DNA of 64,000 bases. It comes from Nevskiaceae bacterium (GTDB taxonomy: Bacteria > Pseudomonadota > Gammaproteobacteria > Nevskiales > Nevskiaceae). The notes beneath the pieces were generated by a model, which saw nothing but the letters and a program-made list of their open reading frames with translations, was not told the DNA's origin and ran no database searches. Location of the stretch: the NCBI GenBank assembly GCA_004297005.1, contig SCVA01000011.1, positions 1 to 64,000 of the forward strand, in the 5' to 3' direction. A program made the position numbers and the translations under genes. Below, piece after piece: positions 7,619 to 14,807 of the stretch (position 1 is its first letter; each line of letters begins with the position of its first letter).

Positions 7619-8503
7619 TCAGGTCTTGCGGGAGAGGCTGCGGCGCATGGCGGTGAAGCGCCGCTTCTCGGTGGCGTCCAGTTCCGGGTAGCGCAGATCC
7701 AGGCCCTTGAGCGTCTGCACCACGATTTCGGCCACCGTCTGCCGCATATAGCTCTTCGAGTCGGCAGGGATCGCATACCAGGGCGCCCACGGCCGGCTGG
7801 TGGCATTGAGCGCGTCCTGGTAGGCGTGCATGTAGGCGTTCCAGTGTTCGCGCTCGGCGACATCACCGCTGTTGAACTTCCAGTTCTTGGCCGGCTCGTC
7901 CAGGCGCGCCAGAAAGCGCTGCCGCTGCTCCTCCTTGCTGATGTGCAGCCAGAACTTGAGGATCACCGTGCCGTTGCGCGCCAGATGCAGTTCGTGGTCG
8001 CGGATCGACTGGTAGCGCTCGGCCCACAGCCGCTTGAGTGGCGGCCTGGGCTGCGGCAGCCGCTGCGCATCGAGGAATTCCGGATGCACGCGCACCGCCA
8101 GCACTTCCTCGTAATAGCTGCGGTTGAACACGCCGATACGGCCACGCTCGGGCAGGGCCAGGGTGGTACGCCAGAGGAAGTCGTGTTCCAGCTCGGTGGT
8201 GCTGGGCTGCTTGAAGCTGGTCACCTGGCAGCCGGCGGGGTCGACGCCGGAGAGCACGGCGCGGATGGTGGAATCCTTGCCGGCGGCGTCCATGGCCTGG
8301 AACACCAGCAGCAGCGAGCGGTGGTCGTGGGCGTAGAGAATGTGCTGGAGCACCGCCAACTCCTCCACCAGCTCCGCCAGCCGCGCCTGCCGTGCCGGTT
8401 TGTCCAGGCCACCTGCAGGTGGCCGGGTCGGCGAGCGGGCTACCTTGAAGCGGCCGTCGTAGGGCACGCGCCAGGGGCTGTCGGGGGCGGTGAAGGCTTT
8501 CAT
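7619..8503 (-). CDS. Polyphosphate kinase 2 family protein
   Basis: 294 residues. PPK2 enzymes transfer phosphate between polyphosphate and nucleoside mono- or diphosphates. The Walker A-like motif QAMDAAGKDS lies at ~69-78, the Walker B / lid region FNRSYYEEVL at ~126-135, and KFWLHISKEEQ and WKFNSGDVAERE follow, as in short PPK2s that act as AMP or ADP phosphotransferases. Direction and nucleotide preference cannot be fixed from motifs alone. It lies between a hemolysin-III gene and an MFS transporter, all on the same strand. Confidence 0.92.
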   Translation of the reverse strand: MKAFTAPDSPWRVPYDGRFKVARSPTRPPAGGLDKPARQARLAELVEELAVLQHILYAHDHRSLLLVFQAMDAAGKDSTIRAVLSGVDPAGCQVTSFKQPSTTELEHDFLWRTTLALPERGRIGVFNRSYYEEVLAVRVHPEFLDAQRLPQPRPPLKRLWAERYQSIRDHELHLARNGTVILKFWLHISKEEQRQRFLARLDEPAKNWKFNSGDVAEREHWNAYMHAYQDALNATSRPWAPWYAIPADSKSYMRQTVAEIVVQTLKGLDLRYPELDATEKRRFTAMRRSLSRKT

Positions 8504-8569
8504 CGTCGGCTGCGGGGAGCGTGGTCGTTGCGGCCAACGCTGGCACGGCGCCGCGCCCGCTGCAAGGCT

Positions 8570-9253
8570 TCAGATCGAGGGGATCACGTAGAGCAGCACC
8601 GCGAAGTAGTGCAGCGCCGAGCCCAACAGGGTGAACAGATGCCAGATCGCGTGGTGGTAGCGCATCTTGGTCTGCAGGTAGAAGCCGACGCCGGCGGTAT
8701 AGGCGCAGCCGCCGGCGATCAAGAGCCACAGGCCCTCGCGCGGCAGGCCTTCGGAAAGGCGCGACATCAATGGCAGCGCACCCCAGCCCAGAGCCAGATA
8801 GATCCACAGCGCGATGCGCTCGTGGGTGTCCGGCGCCAGCATCCGGAAGGCGATGGCGGTGAGCGCCACCGTCCAGGTGGCGATGAACAGGGTCGGGCCA
8901 AGCGGGCCATCGACCACCAGCAGGCAGAATGGCGTGTAGGTGCCGGCGATCAGCACATAGACGAAGGCCTGGTCGATGGCGCGCAGCACGTCCTTGGCGG
9001 TGGGCAGCAGCGACAGCGGCACGCTGTGGTAGATCGCCGAGGCCAGATAGGTGAGCAGCATCGCCATGCCGAACATGCTGCAGGCGACGATGTGCAGGTA
9101 TTCGCCGTACATCGCGGCGCGGGCGGCGAGCACCGCCAGGCCGGCGATCGCCAGCAGCGCACCCAGGCCGTGGCTGACGCTATGGGCGATCTCTTCCGCC
9201 GCCGAGTAGACGGGCGGGGTGCTGAGACGGCGGGTCTGGGGCAGGTCGGCCAT
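8570..9253 (-). CDS. Hemolysin III / YqfA (PAQR) family membrane protein, copy 1
   Basis: 227 residues with seven predicted membrane helices. The family metal-binding pattern is visible: AAEEIAHSVSHGLGA near the N-terminus, SAIYHSVPLS in the middle and YHHAIWHLFTLLGSALHYFAV at the C-terminus. PAQR-like bacterial proteins are linked to membrane homeostasis; hemolytic activity is rarely shown. A second, diverged copy lies 55 bases upstream on the same strand, implying tandem duplication. Confidence 0.9.
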   Translation of the reverse strand: MADLPQTRRLSTPPVYSAAEEIAHSVSHGLGALLAIAGLAVLAARAAMYGEYLHIVACSMFGMAMLLTYLASAIYHSVPLSLLPTAKDVLRAIDQAFVYVLIAGTYTPFCLLVVDGPLGPTLFIATWTVALTAIAFRMLAPDTHERIALWIYLALGWGALPLMSRLSEGLPREGLWLLIAGGCAYTAGVGFYLQTKMRYHHAIWHLFTLLGSALHYFAVLLYVIPSI

Positions 9254-9308
9254 GCGCGGACCCTAGCGCAAGCGCCGGCGCCGATGGGCGCGGGACTACC
9301 AACGGCGC

Positions 9309-10019
9309 TTATCCGCCGCCGACCGCGCCGGAGGGGATCACATAGAACAGCACCGCGAAGTAATGCAGCACGCTGCCGGTGAGCACGAACAGATGCCAGA
9401 TCGCGTGGTGGTAGGGCAGCTTTTCCCAGGCGTAGAACACCACGCCCAGGCTGTAGGAGAGCCCGCCCGCCAGCAGTAGCCAGAGGCCGCCCGCCGGCAG
9501 CGCCGCCAGCAGCGGCTTGATCGCCAGTACCGCGCACCAGCCCATGGCCAGATAGACGCCCAGGGACAGCGCCTCGTAACGGCCGGTGGTGAAGATCTTG
9601 AACACCACGCCGACCGCGGCCAGGCCCCAGGTCAGCGCGAACAGGCTCCAGCCCCAGGGCCCGTGCAGGGTCACCAGGGTGAACGGCGTGTAGGTGCCGG
9701 CGATCAGCAGGTAGATGCAGCAGTGGTCGATCACCCGCAGCACCTGCTTGCTGCGCGGCAGCGGGATGCCATGAAACAGCGCCGAGGCGGTGTACATCAG
9801 GATCAGGGTGGCGCCGAACACGCTGGCGGAGACCACATGCCAGGCGTTGCCGTAGAGCGCCGCCTTGGCCACCAGCACCGTCAGGCCGGCGATGGCGGCG
9901 AAGGCGCCGACGCCGTGGCTGAGCGCGTGGGCGATCTCCTCGCCGAGGCTGTAGATGCTGTCCGGCAGCGTCACCCGGACCCTGGGCGGCCGGGGTGGGG
10001 CAGCATGGTGACGACTCAT
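9309..10019 (-). CDS. Hemolysin III / YqfA (PAQR) family membrane protein, copy 2
   Basis: 236 residues from the ATG at 10019. Same layout as copy 1: LGEEIAHALSHGVGAFAAIAG, ASALFHGIPLP, and YHHAIWHLFVLTGSVLHYFAVLFYVIPSG at the C-terminus (residues not listed in full). The three His clusters of the PAQR metal site are kept. It has an extra Arg/Pro-rich N-terminal stretch. The start is 8 bases after the nfeD stop, so it is read as part of the qmcA-nfeD operon. Confidence 0.88.
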   Translation of the reverse strand: MSRHHAAPPRPPRVRVTLPDSIYSLGEEIAHALSHGVGAFAAIAGLTVLVAKAALYGNAWHVVSASVFGATLILMYTASALFHGIPLPRSKQVLRVIDHCCIYLLIAGTYTPFTLVTLHGPWGWSLFALTWGLAAVGVVFKIFTTGRYEALSLGVYLAMGWCAVLAIKPLLAALPAGGLWLLLAGGLSYSLGVVFYAWEKLPYHHAIWHLFVLTGSVLHYFAVLFYVIPSGAVGGG

Positions 10020-10027
10020 GCCCAGGC

Positions 10028-10459
10028 TCAGGCCGGCTTGACGCGCAGCGTCGTGCCTTCGATGCCGACCACCTTCACCTTGGCGCCGGCCGGCAGGTCG
10101 GGGCCGTGCACGCGCCAGACACTGTCCTCGACGCGCGCCTTGCCGACGCCGTCTTCGATGGCTTCCACCAGCACGAACACCTGGCCGATGTAGCCGCGTC
10201 CGCGCTGGTTGAGGCCGTGCTCCACCACCGCCTTGTCGGCGGGCCGGAAGCGGAACCACAGGCCCACCGCCGCGAACGACAGCACCGCGAACAGCACCAC
10301 CTCCACCTGCCAGTGCAGGCCGGGGATCAGCCAGGCGGCGGCGCCGGTGACGAAGGCGGCGAGACCCAGCCAGAGGCAGAAGGTGCCGGGCAGCAGGATC
10401 TCGGCGATCAGCAGGCCAAAGCCGAGCACCCACCAGTGCCAGAAGACCAGGGCATCCAT
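10028..10459 (-). CDS. NfeD-family membrane protein
   Basis: 143 residues. Two or three N-terminal membrane helices (FWHWWVLGFGLLIAEILLPG, then LWLGLAAFVTGAAAWL and VEVVLFAVLSFAAVGL) precede a small OB-fold soluble domain (~75-143) with GRGYIGQVFVL and GAKVKVVGIEGTTLRV. Short NfeD proteins partner with SPFH/stomatin proteins in membrane-quality-control or raft-like assemblies. The SPFH gene ends 3 bases upstream. The protease domain of long NfeDs is absent. Confidence 0.9.
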   Translation of the reverse strand: MDALVFWHWWVLGFGLLIAEILLPGTFCLWLGLAAFVTGAAAWLIPGLHWQVEVVLFAVLSFAAVGLWFRFRPADKAVVEHGLNQRGRGYIGQVFVLVEAIEDGVGKARVEDSVWRVHGPDLPAGAKVKVVGIEGTTLRVKPA

Positions 10460-10462
10460 GGC

Positions 10463-11416
10463 TCAGGCCTTGGGATTGACGATCTGGCCGGCGTTCTTGG
10501 CCAGGTCGGCGATGCCGCTGATGGAACTGATCACGCCCATCGCCTCCAGCGGCAGGTAGACGGTCTTCTGGTTGGGCGACAGCGCCATTTCCTTGAGCGC
10601 CTCGACGTATTTCTGAGCGATGAAGTAGTTGAGCGCCTGCACATCGCCCTTGCTCACCGCCTCGCTGACCATGATCGTCGCGCGCGCCTCGGCCTGGGCC
10701 TCGCGCTCGCGGGCGTCGGCGTCGCGGTAGGCGGCCTCCTTGCGGCCCTCGGCGTCGAGGATGGCCTGCTGCTGCTCGCCTTCGGCGCGCAGGATCTGCG
10801 ACTGCTTCTCGCCCTCGGCCTTGAGGATCGCCGCCTGGCGGAAGCCTTCGGCTTCGAGGATGTTGGCGCGCTTGTCGCGCTCGGCCTTCATCTGCCGCGC
10901 CATGGAATCGACCAGATCGGCCGGTGGGCGGATGTCTTTGACCTCGATGCGGGTCACCTTGATGCCCCAGGGCGAGGTCGCCTGGTCCACCACCGCCAGC
11001 AGCTTGGTGTTGATGTGATCGCGCTGGCTGAGCAGCTCGTCGAGGTCCATCGAGCCCATCACCGTGCGCAGGTTGGTCTGGGTCAGGTTGAGGATGGCGT
11101 ACTCCAGTTGCTGCACCTCATAGGCGGCCTTCGGCGCGTCCAGCACCTGGTAGAACACCACGCCGTCGACGCCGACCATGGCATTGTCCTTGGTGATGAC
11201 CTCCTGGCTGGGCACGTCCAGCACCTGCTCCATCATCGACAGCCGGCGGCCGACGCGGTCGACATAGGGCACCAGCCAGTGCAGGCCGGGGGTGAAGGTG
11301 GCGCGGTACTTGCCGAAACGCTCGACGGTGTATTCCATGCCCTGAGGCACGGTGACCACGCCCTTGTAGAGCGTGACGGCGGCGAAGATCAGAAATGCGA
11401 TGGCGAAGGCGGACAT
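10463..11416 (-). CDS. SPFH/stomatin-like protein (QmcA/YbbK family)
   Basis: 317 residues. It has an N-terminal membrane anchor (MSAFAIAFLIFAAVTLYKG), an SPFH domain (~25-190: VPQGMEYTVERFGKY, TPGLHWLVPYVDRV, IKVTRIEVKDIRPP), then a long Ala/Glu/Arg coiled coil (~190-260) and a C-terminal VYLPLEAMG segment. These proteins oligomerise into cage-like assemblies around membrane proteases such as FtsH. It pairs with nfeD directly downstream. The ATG at 11416 fits the anchor; upstream in-frame sequence is not protein-like. Confidence 0.93.
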   Translation of the reverse strand: MSAFAIAFLIFAAVTLYKGVVTVPQGMEYTVERFGKYRATFTPGLHWLVPYVDRVGRRLSMMEQVLDVPSQEVITKDNAMVGVDGVVFYQVLDAPKAAYEVQQLEYAILNLTQTNLRTVMGSMDLDELLSQRDHINTKLLAVVDQATSPWGIKVTRIEVKDIRPPADLVDSMARQMKAERDKRANILEAEGFRQAAILKAEGEKQSQILRAEGEQQQAILDAEGRKEAAYRDADAREREAQAEARATIMVSEAVSKGDVQALNYFIAQKYVEALKEMALSPNQKTVYLPLEAMGVISSISGIADLAKNAGQIVNPKA

Positions 11417-11546
11417 GACGGCTCTCAGTTGGAAGCGATACCCAGGACAGCATCCTAGCGTGTCAACCGGATGGCAATCGCCGGACTTGTGTGGGCAGGA
11501 GTGGCGGCGGACGCCCTCCAACCTCTCACCGTCACAGGAGCATCGC

Positions 11547-11984
11547 ATGGACCGCAAACCCGTATTCCATCTGGCGCTGGCCTTAAGTGCCGCGCTGCTG
11601 GCGCCCCTGGCGCAGGCCCAGACCCCGGTCGAGAACCGCGCCGGGCGCATCGACCAGCGCATGGATCAGCGCGGCGAGCGCAAGGAGCAGCATGCCGACC
11701 AGCGCGGCGATACCGTCGACCAGCGCCTGGACCGCCGTGGCGACGCGGTGGAGCAGCACACAGACAACCGTGCCGAGCGCCTGGATGCGCACGGCCACGA
11801 GCAGGCGGCCGCCCAGATCGACCAGCGTGGCGAGCGCTACCAGAGTCGCCTGGACGAAAAGGGCGACCGCGTCGACTCGCGCCTGGACGAGCGCGGCGAG
11901 CGCAAGGAAACCCGGCTGGATGCCAAGGGGGATCGGGTGGTGCAGCGTGCTGACCGTCGTGCCGACCGCCGTCACGGCGATTGA
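11547..11984 (+). CDS. Secreted protein built from 11-residue repeats, unknown function
   Basis: 145 residues with a clear signal peptide (cut near AQA at ~24) and CAGGAG 6 bases before the ATG. From residue 39 to the end it is almost entirely an 11-residue repeat of the type LDxRGDRVDQR. Eight near-regular copies plus a degenerate 8-residue insertion (83-90) and a terminal partial are seen. It is extremely rich in Asp, Arg, Glu and Gln, with no Cys or Trp. Hendecad periodicity suggests an extended right-handed helical or coiled-coil periplasmic rod, or a disordered polyampholyte. No family assigned. The sigma-factor gene follows at once. Confidence 0.75.
   Translation: MDRKPVFHLALALSAALLAPLAQAQTPVENRAGRIDQRMDQRGERKEQHADQRGDTVDQRLDRRGDAVEQHTDNRAERLDAHGHEQAAAQIDQRGERYQSRLDEKGDRVDSRLDERGERKETRLDAKGDRVVQRADRRADRRHGD
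11661..11981 (+). repeat. In-gene tandem repeat, 33-bp unit (11 codons)
   Basis: Protein units by residue: 39-49, 50-60, 61-71, 72-82, (83-90 irregular), 91-101, 102-112, 113-123, 124-134 and 135-145. Most units begin with hydrophobic residue-Asp, then x-Arg/Lys-Gly-Asp/Glu-Arg. The DNA copies are diverged, so this is an old repeat, not a recent slippage array. Confidence 0.8.
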
Positions 11985-11991
11985 CCCGCGG

Positions 11992-12555
11992 GTGAGTGCC
12001 AGCGCGCGGCCGCAGACCTCGACGCTCGCCGGTTTCCTGGCTGGCGTCGAGCGGCGGGCGCTGCGCATCGCCCAGCTCGGTACCGGCGGCGACGCCGACG
12101 AGGCCCTGGACTGCGTGCAGGAGGCGATGATCCAGCTCGCCCGCCATTACGCCGACCACGATCCCGCCGAGTGGCCGCCGCTGTTCTACCGCATCCTCGA
12201 CAACCGCTTGCGCAAGTGGCGTTACAAGCAGTTGCTGCGCGGCCGCTGGCTGGGCCAGCGGCAGTTCGACGACGACGAGGCCGAGGAATCGACGCTGGAG
12301 CGCCTGCCCGGCCCCGAGGCCGAGCGCCCCGAGGCGCTGGTAGCCGGCGCGCAGGTACAGCAGCGGGTACAGCAGGCCTTACAAAGCCTGCCGCACCGGC
12401 AGCGTCAGGCCTTCCTGCTGCGGCATTGGGAGGGGCTTTCCACCAGCGAGACCGCCCAGGCCATGGCCTGCAGCGAGGGCAGCGTCAAAACCCATCTGTC
12501 GCGGGCGATCAGCGCCCTGCAAACCCTGCTGGCGCAGGAAGGACTGCAAGCATGA
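11992..12555 (+). CDS. Sigma-70 family RNA polymerase sigma factor (ECF-like)
   Basis: About 187 residues from a GTG at 11992. The frame is open much further upstream but there it only shadows the repeat gene, and other GTG/CTG starts at 11947-11959 are possible. The sigma-2 region has DEALDCVQEAMIQLARHY and the WPPLFYRILDNRLRKWRY pattern. The sigma-4 HTH has LPHRQRQAFLLRHWEGLSTSETAQ and CSEGSVKTHLSRA. Its stop overlaps the start of a DUF3619-like gene, and a DUF3106 gene follows. The usual sigma / DUF3619 / DUF3106 trio suggests the membrane protein controls the sigma factor. Confidence 0.85.
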   Translation: MSASARPQTSTLAGFLAGVERRALRIAQLGTGGDADEALDCVQEAMIQLARHYADHDPAEWPPLFYRILDNRLRKWRYKQLLRGRWLGQRQFDDDEAEESTLERLPGPEAERPEALVAGAQVQQRVQQALQSLPHRQRQAFLLRHWEGLSTSETAQAMACSEGSVKTHLSRAISALQTLLAQEGLQA

Positions 12556-12920
12556 GCCGCCAAACCGAGCAGCACGAGTCGCCGCCGCCGGGCACCGAAC
12601 CGGTGCTGCGCGCGCTCGACCACTGGCAGGACGAGATCGACCCGGTGCAGCGTGCGCGGCTGGCCGCCGCCCGCCGTCGCGCGCTGGCCGCCGCCGAGGC
12701 GAAGCCCCGGCCGGCCTGGGTCTGGCTGGCGCCGGCACTGGCGACTGGCGTGCTGCTGGCTTTCGGCATCGGCTTCTGGCCGCCGGCGCCGATGCCGAGC
12801 GCGCCGCCGGCGCCCGCCATCGAAGAGTTGGCGGTCGGCCAGCCGACGATGGGTGAGGAGCCTTTGCAGGACGAAGACCTCGAATACCTGCTCTGGCTTG
12901 CCGCCGACGATGCCGCCTGA
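12552..12920 (+). CDS. DUF3619-like single-pass membrane protein (possible anti-sigma partner)
   Basis: 122 residues, start overlapping the sigma stop (ATGA). The cytoplasmic N-terminus contains the short motif DPVQRARLAAARRRALA, followed by one membrane helix (WVWLAPALATGVLLAFGIGF, ~57-76). A Pro/Ala-rich periplasmic stretch ends in the acidic tail LQDEDLEYLLWLAADD. Architecture and coupling to a sigma-factor gene suggest an anti-sigma role, but there is no zinc-binding ZAS motif, so this is inference. Confidence 0.75.
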   Translation: MSRQTEQHESPPPGTEPVLRALDHWQDEIDPVQRARLAAARRRALAAAEAKPRPAWVWLAPALATGVLLAFGIGFWPPAPMPSAPPAPAIEELAVGQPTMGEEPLQDEDLEYLLWLAADDAA

Positions 12921-12927
12921 GGCCGCC

Positions 12928-13380
12928 ATGAAAGCGCTCCTGAATTTCGCTCGCTGCTGGCTGTCCCTGGCCCTGCTGTGCGCCGCTCCGGCGGTCTGGG
13001 CCCAGAACTGGAACGAGCTCAAGCCCGAGCAGCAGCAGGCGCTGTCCGAGTTCGCGGCCGGTTGGGACAGCCTGCCCGCCGATCGTCGCGAGCAACTGCT
13101 AAGTGGCGCCGACCGTTACAACGCTCTGTCCCCCGAACAGCAGGCGCAGCTCAAGGAAGGGCGCGAACGCTGGAAGTCGCTGAGCCCCGAAGAGCGCGAG
13201 CGCCTGCGCGGCTTCGTGCGCGAATTCCGCGAGCTGTCGCCGGAACGCCGCGCCGAGATTCGCGAGCGCTTCCGCGCCGCGCGTCAGTTGCCGGAGGCCG
13301 AGCGCAAGCAGATCCGCGACTGCGCGCGCGGCAAGACCCCGGAAAAGGCCGCCGAATGCCTGCCGGCCGCGAAGAAATGA
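12928..13380 (+). CDS. DUF3106 secreted protein
   Basis: 150 residues with a signal peptide (cut after VWAQ, ~26). The mature part repeats short helical units: LKPEQQQALSEF, LSPEQQAQLKEGRERWKSL, LSPEERERLRGFVREFREL, LSPERRAEIRERFRA. This helical-repeat pattern defines DUF3106. It ends in a Cys-containing segment. Located 8 bases after the DUF3619-like gene and overlapping the next start. The resemblance to CpxP/Spy-like helical periplasmic proteins is my comparison, not established. Confidence 0.85.
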   Translation: MKALLNFARCWLSLALLCAAPAVWAQNWNELKPEQQQALSEFAAGWDSLPADRREQLLSGADRYNALSPEQQAQLKEGRERWKSLSPEERERLRGFVREFRELSPERRAEIRERFRAARQLPEAERKQIRDCARGKTPEKAAECLPAAKK

Positions 13381-14303
13381 GCCGCGCGCCTCTACGGTTC
13401 GCCGTCCTGCTGGGCCTGGGGCTGGCCTGGGCGTCGGGACTCGCGACGGCCCGAGCCGACAGCGGCGAGCGTCAGCATGTGCGGGTGGGCGAGACGCAGC
13501 GCGGCTACCTGATCCGGGTGCCCGCGCCTTTGCCGAGTGGCCCTTTGCCCCTGGTGCTGATGCTGCACGGTGGCGGAGGCAATGCCGACAATGGCGAGCA
13601 GATGAGCGGCTTCACACCCATCGCCCGGCGCGAGGGCTTCATCGTCGTCTACCCGGATGGCAGCGGGCGCTTCGAGGAGCGCCTGCTGAGCTGGAACGCA
13701 GGCCACTGTTGCGCCTACGCGATGGAGCATGGTGCGGACGACGTCGCCTTCATCCGCGCGCTGATCAAGCAGGTTTCGCAGGACTATCCGGTGGACCCGC
13801 GCCGCATCTACGTCACCGGCATGTCCAACGGCGGCATGATGAGTCACCGCCTGGGGCTGGAACTGTCCGACACGGTGGCGGCGATCGCGCCGGTGGTGGG
13901 CACGCTGTTCGGCGACGAGGCGTTGCCGCCGCGACCAGTGTCGGCGCTGATCATCAATGGCGGTGCCGATCGCATCGTGCCGCCCCAGGGCGGTGAGCTG
14001 GGCGGCCGGGTGGCCGGCGCCTCGGACGGCAGGCCGCTGCGGCCGGCCGGCGAGCAGGGCGCTTTCTGGGCACGAGCCGACGGTTGCGAGGCGGCCCCCG
14101 AGGTCCAGGTGCGGGGCGGCGTGCAGCACTGGCGCTACCGCTGCCCGGAGGGGCTGGCGGTGGAGCGCTATCTGATCGAGGACGCCGGTCACGCCTGGCC
14201 CGGGGGCAGCGCCGGTCGCCGCCGCGCCGATCCGCCGAGTCAGGCGCTGAAGGCCAGCGAGACCATCTGGGCCTTCTTCAAGGCGCATCCGAAGGCGCCG
14301 TAG
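13377..14303 (+). CDS. Secreted PHB-depolymerase/LpqC-type alpha/beta hydrolase
   Basis: 308 residues with a signal peptide (ends ATARA, ~27). Alpha/beta-hydrolase marks are LVLMLHGGGGNADNGEQ (oxyanion region, ~60-76), WNAGHCCAYA, the nucleophile elbow TGMSNGGMMSHRL with Ser ~148, an acid region near NGGADRIVPPQGG, and the His in DAGHAWPGG. This matches the esterase_phb / feruloyl esterase / LpqC group acting on short polyester or acyl esters. The start overlaps the DUF3106 stop (ATGA), so it is the last gene of the sigma operon. Confidence 0.88.
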   Translation: MSRAPLRFAVLLGLGLAWASGLATARADSGERQHVRVGETQRGYLIRVPAPLPSGPLPLVLMLHGGGGNADNGEQMSGFTPIARREGFIVVYPDGSGRFEERLLSWNAGHCCAYAMEHGADDVAFIRALIKQVSQDYPVDPRRIYVTGMSNGGMMSHRLGLELSDTVAAIAPVVGTLFGDEALPPRPVSALIINGGADRIVPPQGGELGGRVAGASDGRPLRPAGEQGAFWARADGCEAAPEVQVRGGVQHWRYRCPEGLAVERYLIEDAGHAWPGGSAGRRRADPPSQALKASETIWAFFKAHPKAP

Positions 14304-14312
14304 CGAGCGGAG

Positions 14313-14720
14313 CTAGCGCTGAGCCGCCGCCGCCAGCGCGCGGATGCGTTCCACCATCGAGTAGAAGCCGTTGCGGCGATTGACGGTAATGTTGCTCTCC
14401 AGTCCCAGGCGCCGGAAGCTGCCGGCGATGTCCAGCGCCAGGATTTCCGCCGGCGTCTTGTCGTTGACCAGGGCCATCAGCAGCGCGATCAGGCCCTTCA
14501 CCAGGCTGGAGTCGGAATCGCCGTTGAAGCGCATGCGGCCATCGGCCTGCAGACCGCCCACCAGCCAGACCTGCGACATGCAGCCACGCACCTTGGTCTC
14601 CTCGTTGCGTTCGGTCTCCGCCAGCGCCGGCAGCTTGCGGCCGAGGTCGATGAGGTAGGAGTAGCGCTCCTCCCAGTCGCCCAGCAGCTCGAAGGTTTCC
14701 GCGAGTTCGTCGATGTCCAT
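14313..14720 (-). CDS. sufE: SufE family cysteine desulfuration protein
   Basis: 135 residues. SufE accepts sulfane sulfur from SufS/CsdA for Fe-S cluster assembly. The active-site Cys is in KVRGCMSQVWL (~47, standard position in RGCxSxxW). GDSDSSLVKGLIALLMAL and the C-terminal NRRNGFYSMVERI also match. The start at 14720 gives the expected MDIDEL... N-terminus. Only 6 bases separate the start from an array of five heptanucleotide repeats, leaving a weak GAG as the only ribosome-binding element. Divergent from rph. No sufS or other suf genes nearby. Confidence 0.92.
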   Translation of the reverse strand: MDIDELAETFELLGDWEERYSYLIDLGRKLPALAETERNEETKVRGCMSQVWLVGGLQADGRMRFNGDSDSSLVKGLIALLMALVNDKTPAEILALDIAGSFRRLGLESNITVNRRNGFYSMVERIRALAAAAQR

Positions 14721-14726
14721 AATCTC

Positions 14727-14761
14727 GTGAGGCGTGAGGCGTGAGGCGTGAGGCGTGAGGC
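14727..14761. repeat. Five perfect tandem copies of GTGAGGC
   Basis: Exact 7-bp units at 14727, 14734, 14741, 14748 and 14755, filling most of the sufE-rph intergenic gap. The array lies in the sufE 5' leader or RBS zone on one side and just upstream of a TATACT -10 box for rph on the other. Confidence 0.95.
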
Positions 14762-14768
14762 GGGGCAC

Positions 14769-14774
14769 TATACT
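14769..14774 (+). promoter_or_regulatory. Candidate -10 box (TATACT) of rph
   Basis: TATACT lies 33 bases before the rph ATG. The expected -35 position falls inside the heptanucleotide repeat array, which contains no close match to TTGACA. Confidence 0.45.
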
Positions 14775-14807
14775 CGCGTCCCGCAAAAATCCTGACTGAC
14801 CCTTTCC

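Noticed and set aside
7229-9382. 717-codon plus-strand frame opposite the transporter, ppk2 and hlyIII
   Set aside because: Spans three well-supported minus-strand genes and has shadow-type composition.
11587-11946. Upstream extension of the sigma-factor frame
   Set aside because: Encodes Ser/Thr/Ala/Arg-rich repeats that mirror the 33-bp repeat of the overlapping gene and has no sigma-factor homology.
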